A stretch of DNA of 11,442 bases from assembly GCA_947446935.1 (NCBI GenBank), contig CANFIV010000015.1, forward strand, positions 1-11,442. Direction: 5' to 3'. The number at the start of each line of letters is the position of its first letter. The stretch's first letter is position 1. The notes beneath the pieces are model-generated. The model was given only the letters and a program-made list of their open reading frames with translations. It did not search any database and was not told the origin of the DNA. A program made the translations under genes and the position numbers. Below, piece after piece: positions 6,882 through 11,442 of this stretch. This DNA is from Sphingomonadaceae bacterium. Lineage in GTDB: Bacteria; Pseudomonadota; Alphaproteobacteria; Sphingomonadales; Sphingomonadaceae.

Positions 6882-7696
6882 GCGATCTTGGAACAAAGCG
6901 CCTGCAGGGCCGGGTCGCTTTCATTTCGGGCGGATTGCGCGGGATCGGGCTTGCCTGCGCCGAGCGGTTCCTTGCCGAAGGGGCTGAGGTCGTGCTCTCA
7001 GACCTTGATGCGGAAGACAGCGATACGGCGACAGCCACACTTGCCCGTCTGGGCCAGGCCGCGAGCTATGTCCGCGCCAATGTAACGAGCGAGGACGACT
7101 GGGTGCGCGCGGTGCAGGCGGTGCAGGAGCGCCACGGCGCGGTCCATATCCTGATCAACAATGCCGGTACCGACCTCACCGGCGCGGTGGAGACGCTGAA
7201 GCTGGAAGATTGGCGGAAGATCATGTCGGTCAACGTCGACGGGGTGTTCCTTGGCACCAAACATTTCGTGCCGCTGCTCGCGGCGAGCGGTGCGGCGGTG
7301 AAAGGCGGGGCCTCGATCATCAATGTCAGCTCGATCATGGGGCTGGTCGGCATGAGCGAGGTTTCGGCCTACAACGCGAGCAAAGGCGCGGTACGGCTCT
7401 TTACCAAGAGCATCGCGCTCGAGTTCGCGCAGAAGAAGATGCCGATCCGTGCCAATTCGCTGCACCCCGGTTTCGTTCTTACGCCGCTGCTGAACGCAGG
7501 GTTCCAGCGCTGGGTAGATGCGGGCGCGGCCGAAAAGGTGCAGGATCTGATCGACAGTATGGCTGCCACAACGCCAATCGGGCGGCTGGCGGACCCGGCC
7601 GAGCTGGCTTCGGCCGCCTTCTTCCTCGCCAGCAGTGACAGCAGCTACATGACCGGCGCGGAACTGGTCATCGACGGGGGATGGACCGCGCAATGA
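6878..7696 (+). CDS. SDR family oxidoreductase (second of SDR triplet)
   Basis: This 272-residue classical SDR has the glycine motif SGGLRGIG (17-24), NNAG (94-97), helix-E Asn119, and Ser152, Tyr165 and Lys169 (YNASK). It ends with TGAELVIDGGW. Asp42 at the end of strand 2 (SDLD) indicates NAD preference. It overlaps the previous gene by 4 bases and the next gene by 4 bases, so the three are translated as a unit. The sequence pattern around VNVDGVFLGTKH (118-129) resembles SDRs often annotated as glucose, cyclopentanol or hydroxysteroid dehydrogenases, but this does not fix a substrate. Differing cofactor signatures in genes 1 and 2 of the triplet suggest separate oxidation steps and argue against simple redundancy. 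Confidence 0.94.
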   Translation: MSDLGTKRLQGRVAFISGGLRGIGLACAERFLAEGAEVVLSDLDAEDSDTATATLARLGQAASYVRANVTSEDDWVRAVQAVQERHGAVHILINNAGTDLTGAVETLKLEDWRKIMSVNVDGVFLGTKHFVPLLAASGAAVKGGASIINVSSIMGLVGMSEVSAYNASKGAVRLFTKSIALEFAQKKMPIRANSLHPGFVLTPLLNAGFQRWVDAGAAEKVQDLIDSMAATTPIGRLADPAELASAAFFLASSDSSYMTGAELVIDGGWTAQ

Positions 7697-8472
7697 CAAT
7701 CGCTCTGGACAATGTGGTCGCCGTGGTGACGGGCGCGGCGGGTGGCATCGGCCGCGAACTGGTCAAAGCGCTGAAGGCCGCACATGCCACGGTGATCGCC
7801 ACCGATATGGCCGCCGAGGCCGAGATCGAAGGCGCGGATGCCTACTTGCAGCATGACGTGACGAGCGAGGCCGATTGGGAAGCGCTCGCCGGCATCATCC
7901 ACCGCGACTACGGGCGGCTCGATGCGCTGGTAAACAATGCGGGCATCTCCATCGTCACCAAGTTCGACGAAACCCCGCTCAGCGAGTTCCACCGGGTCAA
8001 TGCAGTCAATGTCGATTCGATCATCATCGGCACGCAAGTGTTGCTGCCGCTCTTGCTGGCGGGTGGCAAGGCGCGGCCCGGCGGCGCTTCGGTCGTCAAT
8101 TTCTCCAGCATCGGCGGCCTGCGCGGTGCGCCGTTCAACGCAGCCTATTGCACCAGCAAGGCGGCGGTGAAGATGCTGTCGAAGTGCCTTGGTGCCGAAT
8201 TCGCCGCGCTCGGCTACAACATCCGGGTCAATTCAGTGCACCCCGGCGGTGTCGATACAGGAATGCTCGGCTCAATCATGGACCGCTATGTCGAGATGGG
8301 CGCGGCCCCCTCGCGCGAAGTGGCGCAAGCAGCGATGGAAGCGCGTCATCCCATCGGCCGCGCGGCACGCCCCGCCGAAATGGGCGGCGGCGTGGTTTAC
8401 TTGTGCAGCGAGGCGGCGAGCTTCGTGACCTGCAGCGAACTGGTGATCGATGGGGGCTTTACGCAGGTGTGA
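7693..8472 (+). CDS. SDR family oxidoreductase (third of SDR triplet)
   Basis: This 259-residue classical SDR has TGAAGGIG (13-20), Asp38 after strand 2 (NAD type), NNAG (81-84), helix-E Asn106, and Ser139, Tyr152 and Lys156 (YCTSK). HPGGVDTGM (183-191) and the end LVIDGGFTQV are normal. An in-frame ATG exists at 7681, but the GGGGG run touches it. The ATG at 7693 forms a 4-base ATGA overlap with the upstream stop, just like the previous junction, so 7693 is preferred. The gene is convergent with the minus-strand SDR, with only 5 bases between the two stops. It resembles its neighbour at 6878 closely enough to suggest an old duplication (for example a shared DVTSEADW / NVTSEDDW block). Substrate unknown. 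Confidence 0.93.
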   Translation: MTIALDNVVAVVTGAAGGIGRELVKALKAAHATVIATDMAAEAEIEGADAYLQHDVTSEADWEALAGIIHRDYGRLDALVNNAGISIVTKFDETPLSEFHRVNAVNVDSIIIGTQVLLPLLLAGGKARPGGASVVNFSSIGGLRGAPFNAAYCTSKAAVKMLSKCLGAEFAALGYNIRVNSVHPGGVDTGMLGSIMDRYVEMGAAPSREVAQAAMEARHPIGRAARPAEMGGGVVYLCSEAASFVTCSELVIDGGFTQV

Positions 8473-8477
8473 GGGGA

Positions 8478-9263
8478 TCAGCTGCGCGGCACAGTATTCC
8501 CTGAAATGATCGATGCGCCGTCATCGATCACATGGCTCTGCCCATTGATAAAGCGGCTTTCGTCCGAGGCGAGGAACAGCACGAGATTGGCAACGTCGAC
8601 CGGTTCGCCGAGGCGATTGGTGGCTGAGGCGTTGTCGTGCGCCGGGGCTGCGGCTCCAAGCTCGGCCAGCTTGCCACCGAGGCTTTGCACCATCGGCGTA
8701 TCGATACCGGCGGGCAGCACCGAATTGCAGCGCACGCCGCGCCCGTGCTTGATGCAGTGCGCCGCAGTCGCGCGTGTGTAGGCGTCGATCGCGCCTTTGG
8801 CGGCGCTGTAGGCGGCAAAGGTCGGCTCGCCCTGAATCGCGGCGATCGAGGCCATGTTGACGATCGAACCGCCGCCGTTTGCCGCCATTGCCGGAATCGC
8901 ATGCTTGGTGCCGAACACGACGCCATCGATGCTGACGGCCATGATCTTGCGATAGTTTGCTTCGGTCAGCGTTTCGGGATCGCCGAACTCTACGACGCCC
9001 GCATTGTTCACCAAAATATCAAGCCGCCCGTGCTGCGCGACGATGTCGTTGATGAGGGCTGCCCATTCCGCTTCGCTGGTCACATCTAGGTGCCGGTAAT
9101 GCGCGGATGCGCCAAGGTCTGCCGCGAGAGCAGTGCCGGCTGCATCGTCTACGTCGGTCAGGATTACCGCCGCGCCCTCGGCCACGAAGAGCCGCGCGTC
9201 CGCCGCGCCGAGCCCCTTGGCCGCGCCGGTAACGATCGCAACCTTGTCTTTGAGACGGTTCAT
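8478..9263 (-). CDS. SDR family oxidoreductase with altered helix-E residue
   Basis: This 261-residue SDR has TGAAKGLG (12-19), Asp37 after strand 2 (TDVDD, NAD type), NNAG (86-89), and Ser139, Tyr152 and Lys156 (YSAAK). The helix-E Asn expected in the V-N-x-D-G motif is Ser111 here (VSIDG), so the four-residue active site is altered though the Ser-Tyr-Lys triad is intact. The family PG motif is spread to LPAGIDTP (183-190), and the terminal VIDGG is VIDDG. The start ATG lies one base after the stop of the upstream SnoaL-like gene. GGAG about 8 bases before it supports this start. The D-V-T-S-E-A-E-W block near residue 60 resembles the triplet SDRs at 6878 and 7693, hinting at local duplication. 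Probably a dehydrogenase of the same pathway. Confidence 0.93.
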   Translation of the reverse strand: MNRLKDKVAIVTGAAKGLGAADARLFVAEGAAVILTDVDDAAGTALAADLGASAHYRHLDVTSEAEWAALINDIVAQHGRLDILVNNAGVVEFGDPETLTEANYRKIMAVSIDGVVFGTKHAIPAMAANGGGSIVNMASIAAIQGEPTFAAYSAAKGAIDAYTRATAAHCIKHGRGVRCNSVLPAGIDTPMVQSLGGKLAELGAAAPAHDNASATNRLGEPVDVANLVLFLASDESRFINGQSHVIDDGASIISGNTVPRS

Positions 9264-9264
9264 G

Positions 9265-9702
9265 TCAGCACTCCAACTTGATTGCGCCGGGGCGCGGGGG
9301 GCCGGCTTCGCGGGCGACGAGTGCCGTGTCGTGATAGTGGATCGTGTATTCGACCATCAGGCCATCGACGCAGCGGGTCGTCTCCGCCAGCGAGGTGCTG
9401 ATGCGGTTTCCGGTAAACTTCGAGGTCATCGTCATGCGCAGCTGCAGGCAGAAGTAGTTTTCATCCGAAAGAATGCCGAGGCGATCGACCACCACATCGT
9501 CCCAGTAGCTCCAAACATGAGGGAACAGGCGGATCAGCGCATCGCGGCCCTTCCAGTCGCCGCCGAAGGGAAGCTCCGGCGGTTCGTGGACCACATAATC
9601 CGGGTGGGTGATATCCATAACCCCGGCCCAGTCGCCCGCATCGATGCAGGCGAGCATGGTTTGGGCGAGTTCGAGCGGTGTCCTTGAGAGACTTTGGGTC
9701 AC
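9265..9702 (-). CDS. SnoaL/NTF2-like protein
   Basis: With a GTG start at 9702 this is a 145-residue protein of the SnoaL-like (NTF2) fold. An N-terminal helix pair (LELAQTMLACIDAGDW, 10-25) is followed by HPDYVVHEPPELPFGGDWKG (33-52) and the strands of a cone-shaped barrel (about 65-128). The fold serves polyketide cyclases, steroid isomerases, dehydratases and epoxide hydrolases as well as non-catalytic proteins. Asp21 and the buried polar residues of the HPDY-VVHEP segment are pocket candidates, but no activity can be assigned. The frame also has an ATG at 9753, giving 162 residues. That start would overlap the upstream SDR by 32 bases with a low-complexity N-terminus and no Shine-Dalgarno sequence, so GTG 9702 is preferred though not certain. 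It sits between two SDR genes in one minus-strand operon. Confidence 0.82.
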   Translation of the reverse strand: MTQSLSRTPLELAQTMLACIDAGDWAGVMDITHPDYVVHEPPELPFGGDWKGRDALIRLFPHVWSYWDDVVVDRLGILSDENYFCLQLRMTMTSKFTGNRISTSLAETTRCVDGLMVEYTIHYHDTALVAREAGPPRPGAIKLEC

Positions 9703-9721
9703 GGCGTTTGCTGGTTCCGGA

Positions 9722-10483
9722 TCAGAACTGCACACGCTTGGTGAAGCCGCCATCGATGATCAGGTTGACGCCGGTGCTGTAGGACGAGGCCGGGCTCGCG
9801 AGAAACACGGCGGAGCGGGCCACTTCGTCCGGCGCGCCGAGACGGCCCAGCGGCATCTGTGCTTTGATGCCGTTGTAGAAGTCCGGCATCGCGCCCTTGA
9901 TCATTTCCCAGTTGCCGCCGGGGAACTCGATCGGACCGGGCGACACGGTGTTCACGCGGATGCCCTTGGGCGCGAGCGCCTGGCTGAGCTGCGAGGCATA
10001 TGTGATCAGCGCGGCTTTGATCGCGTTGTAAGCCTGCGGCATGATGAAGGTCTCGACCGCAGCGGTGGACGAGAACACGAGGATCGAGCCATTGCCCGAG
10101 GCTTCGAGCGCCGGGGTCAGCGTTTCGATGCCCTTGACCGCGCTCATGATGTCCACATCGAGGCACTTCTGCCAGTCCTGCGTGGCGCCTGCGCCTGATA
10201 CGCTGGCCATGTTGACGAAAATGTCGCAGCCGCCCAGCTTCTCCACCGTGGCGTTCAGCCAGGCGACGTAGCCGTCGATATTGTTGGTCATGTCAAAGGC
10301 TTCGCCATGCGCCTTGCCGGGATTGCCCGCGAGCGCGGCAAGCGCCGCATCGACTTTGGCCTGATCGCGCGAGAAGAACGCCACGTCGGCCCCTTCGGCA
10401 GTGAACAGCTTGAGCATTTCGAGGCCGATCCCGCGGGCACCGCCGTTCATGATGACTTTCTTGCCGTTCAGACCCAGATCCAT
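9722..10483 (-). CDS. Divergent SDR family oxidoreductase (NMAS variant)
   Basis: This 253-residue SDR heads the minus-strand operon. The glycine motif is NGGARGIG (13-20), with Asn in place of the usual Thr. NNAG is replaced by NMAS (91-94), and the helix-E Asn position is Asp111 (VDIMS). The catalytic Ser139, Tyr152 and Lys156 (YNAIK) remain. The SPGPIEFPGGNW segment (181-192) marks a distinct SDR subgroup with a longer substrate loop. SFFSRD-like residues after strand 2 (Ser38-Arg39) suggest NADP(H). GGAGAG about 7 bases before the ATG supports the start. The gene diverges from the SnoaL-like gene at 10644 across a 160-base region. It is probably still active, but its non-catalytic motifs set it apart from the other SDRs here. 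Confidence 0.92.
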   Translation of the reverse strand: MDLGLNGKKVIMNGGARGIGLEMLKLFTAEGADVAFFSRDQAKVDAALAALAGNPGKAHGEAFDMTNNIDGYVAWLNATVEKLGGCDIFVNMASVSGAGATQDWQKCLDVDIMSAVKGIETLTPALEASGNGSILVFSSTAAVETFIMPQAYNAIKAALITYASQLSQALAPKGIRVNTVSPGPIEFPGGNWEMIKGAMPDFYNGIKAQMPLGRLGAPDEVARSAVFLASPASSYSTGVNLIIDGGFTKRVQF

Positions 10484-10643
10484 CGCTGTTCTCTCCGCGT
10501 GATTGTTGTGCCCAGATTACGCTGAGGTATGGCCGAGCATGTGCGGGATAAGAATAGGCAAAAGTGAGGGGGAGGCAGCGCTCGTAAATGATAGTTTTGC
10601 GCGGGTTCGAATCGCCATAGGCTGGATGCCTTGGGAGAGAACA
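10484..10643. promoter_or_regulatory. Divergent intergenic control region, second
   Basis: This 160-base region lies between the minus-strand SDR operon (start 10483) and the plus-strand SnoaL-like gene (start 10644). CATAGG at 10616-10621, followed by CTGG, resembles the CATAGG-TTG at 6032-6040 before the SDR triplet, and could be part of a promoter about 23 bases before the start. TTCGAA at 10606-10611 recalls the TTCGAA inside the inverted repeat at 5891-5922. No strong inverted repeat or clear -35/-10 pair is visible. The plus-strand frame is open from 10503, but that stretch lacks homology. Confidence 0.4.
10633..10640 (+). promoter_or_regulatory. Ribosome binding site fixing the start at 10644
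   Basis: GGGAGAGA ends 3 bases before the ATG at 10644, with its GGGAG core about 6 bases away. It favours this start over the upstream in-frame ATGs (10503, 10539 and 10626), whose extra residues do not resemble a SnoaL-like protein. Confidence 0.65.
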
Positions 10644-11042
10644 ATGGCGATTACCGGACCAATCGAGGACCAGCTCGCAATCCGCGCGCTGCATGAAAGC
10701 TATGCCGATGCCGTCTTCCGGCGCGATGCGGCGGACTGGGGGGCGCTGTGGGCAGACGATGCCTCGTGGGACCTGATGGGAACTCCGGTCGAGGGCAAGC
10801 AGGCCATCGTCGGATTGTGGACCGGCGCGATGTCGACCTTCGCGTTCGTCGCGTTCTTCTCTCAGGTCGCGACTATCGAGATCGATGGTGATACCGGCAC
10901 GGGGCGACTCTACACCAGCGAAGTGCTTGAAGACCTTGAGGGCAACCTGCGGCGCACCGTGGGTCGCTATGAGGACCATTATGTCCGCAAAGGCGGAACC
11001 TGGCTCTACCAGAGCCGCAGCTTTATCGTCTTGAAAGGGTAA
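10644..11042 (+). CDS. SnoaL/NTF2-like protein (SnoaL_4 type)
   Basis: This 132-residue small alpha+beta-barrel protein belongs to the SnoaL-like group that includes scytalone dehydratase-like and bile-acid 7-alpha-dehydratase-like enzymes. IRALHESYADAV (13-24) carries the Tyr20 and Asp22 positions typical of the first helix. LWADDASWDLMG (35-46), GKQAIVGLW (51-59) and IEIDGDTGTGRLY (78-90) follow the family pattern. In dehydratases of this fold a histidine usually precedes the IDGD strand; here the residues are Phe-rich (FVAFFSQ, 68-74), so the dehydratase role is doubtful. The start is set by GGGAGAGA. It is first in a tight plus-strand operon, 4 bases before the ABM gene. It may be an isomerase, hydratase or binding protein acting on the same small molecule as the SDRs. 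Confidence 0.85.
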   Translation: MAITGPIEDQLAIRALHESYADAVFRRDAADWGALWADDASWDLMGTPVEGKQAIVGLWTGAMSTFAFVAFFSQVATIEIDGDTGTGRLYTSEVLEDLEGNLRRTVGRYEDHYVRKGGTWLYQSRSFIVLKG

Positions 11043-11046
11043 GATC

Positions 11047-11397
11047 ATGATCGTGGTTGTCGCAGGTGAGATCGATTTTGCGCCGGAAGTCCGCGATGCG
11101 GTGCTGACCGATGCCAAGCCGCTGATAGACATGGCGCTGGAGGAGAAGGGCTGCCGTCATTACGCGTGGAGCCTCGATCCCCATCATCCGGGGCGCATTC
11201 ACGTGTTCGAGGAGTGGGAGACCGCTGAGGATCTCGCCGTGCACCTGCTTGCGGAATCCTACTTCAAGATGGGCGCGCATCTCGCCGGGTTCACCATTCT
11301 TGGAGCTTCCACCCGCAAGTATCGTTGCGACCTGTCCGAGCCCGTTTACGGGCCGGACGGCGTTGCTACCGCGACCTTCCTCACGGCAAAGGACTGA
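11047..11397 (+). CDS. ABM-domain protein, putative quinol monooxygenase (YgiN-like)
   Basis: This 116-residue ferredoxin-like-fold protein has the antibiotic biosynthesis monooxygenase (ABM) domain. Typical features are EEKGCRHYAWSLDP (32-45), IHVFEEWETAEDLAVHL (51-67) with Trp57 and His66, and a single domain spanning about 1-80. The extra tail after about residue 85 may help form a dimer. Characterised members are cofactor-free oxygenases of quinols/anthrones, but many family members have no known activity, so the monooxygenase name is tentative. The ATG lies 4 bases after the previous stop, with AGGG about 7 bases upstream. It is co-transcribed with the SnoaL-like gene and the following SDR. 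Involvement in oxidising a phenolic or polyketide-like intermediate is possible but unproven. Confidence 0.82.
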   Translation: MIVVVAGEIDFAPEVRDAVLTDAKPLIDMALEEKGCRHYAWSLDPHHPGRIHVFEEWETAEDLAVHLLAESYFKMGAHLAGFTILGASTRKYRCDLSEPVYGPDGVATATFLTAKD

Positions 11398-11402
11398 ACG
11401 CC

Positions 11403-11442
11403 ATGACCAACCTTTCGGGCAAAGTGGCTGTCGTTATCGGCG
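11403..11442 (+). CDS. Partial SDR family oxidoreductase, cut by right edge
   Basis: Only the first 13 codons are in the window: M-T-N-L-S-G-K-V-A-V-V-I-G. This L-x-G-K-V-A-x-V-x-G start matches the beginning of classical SDRs, including several here, just before the glycine motif. The ATG is 5 bases after the ABM stop, and AAAGGA about 9 bases before it is a likely ribosome binding site. The gene should continue beyond the window for about 250 codons. It would be the seventh SDR of the cluster. The call is tentative because the active site is not included. Confidence 0.7.
   Translation, partial: MTNLSGKVAVVIG

Noticed and set aside
10601..10616. tRNA T-arm-like GGTTCGAATC
   Set aside because: Only the T-loop-like bases match. 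The stem does not pair beyond three bases and there is no anticodon, D-arm or acceptor stem upstream. I do not call a tRNA remnant or attachment site.
1..11442. Mobile elements, CRISPR arrays, phage genes, toxin-antitoxin or defence systems
   Set aside because: No transposase, integrase, terminal repeats, regularly spaced repeats or nuclease/toxin-like proteins were seen. Every sizeable gene is a metabolic enzyme or small fold protein.

Overview
The window is GC-rich and densely coding, with alphaproteobacterial-looking proteins. The closest stylistic match is a sphingomonad (Novosphingobium/Sphingobium type). That placement is an inference from protein style and gene mix, not from any marker gene. 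I see no phage, transposon, CRISPR or RNA gene. The gene content reads as an accessory catabolic cluster: seven short-chain dehydrogenases/reductases (SDRs, the last cut by the window edge), a three-gene 2-oxoacid/acyloin dehydrogenase complex (E1alpha, E1beta, E2), a medium-chain reductase, a VOC-fold protein, two SnoaL/NTF2-like proteins and an ABM-type putative monooxygenase.

Layout. (1) 73-759 (+): a C-factor/sniffer-like SDR, convergent with the next operon. (2) 5788 down to 775 (-): a five-gene operon in the order E1alpha, E1beta, E2, VOC protein, NADP-dependent MDR oxidoreductase. The E2 carries two consecutive peripheral-subunit-binding domains. (3) 5789-6098: a 310-base divergent control region with a perfect 8-bp inverted repeat. 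(4) 6099-8472 (+): three classical SDRs joined by two ATGA stop/start overlaps. (5) 10483 down to 8478 (-): SDR, SnoaL-like protein, SDR, convergent with block 4. (6) 10484-10643: a 160-base divergent control region. (7) 10644 to the right edge (+): SnoaL-like protein, ABM-domain protein and the first 13 codons of another SDR.

How the genes may work together (inference). The SDRs would oxidise or reduce alcohol/ketone groups of a multi-hydroxylated or alicyclic substrate. Judged by the residues after beta-strand 2, three look NAD-type and three NADP-type. The SnoaL-like proteins could supply dehydration, isomerisation or hydrolysis, and the MDR enzyme could reduce an enone. The E1/E2 complex, whose E1alpha looks like the acetoin-cleaving type, would cleave a 2-oxoacid, acyloin or vicinal diketone and leave an acyl-CoA. 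No E3 (dihydrolipoamide dehydrogenase) gene is present, so a general E3 encoded elsewhere would be needed. The substrate cannot be named from the sequence. A diol-to-acyloin-to-cleavage route for a molecule larger than acetoin is the most interesting hypothesis; steroid or terpenoid breakdown is an alternative.
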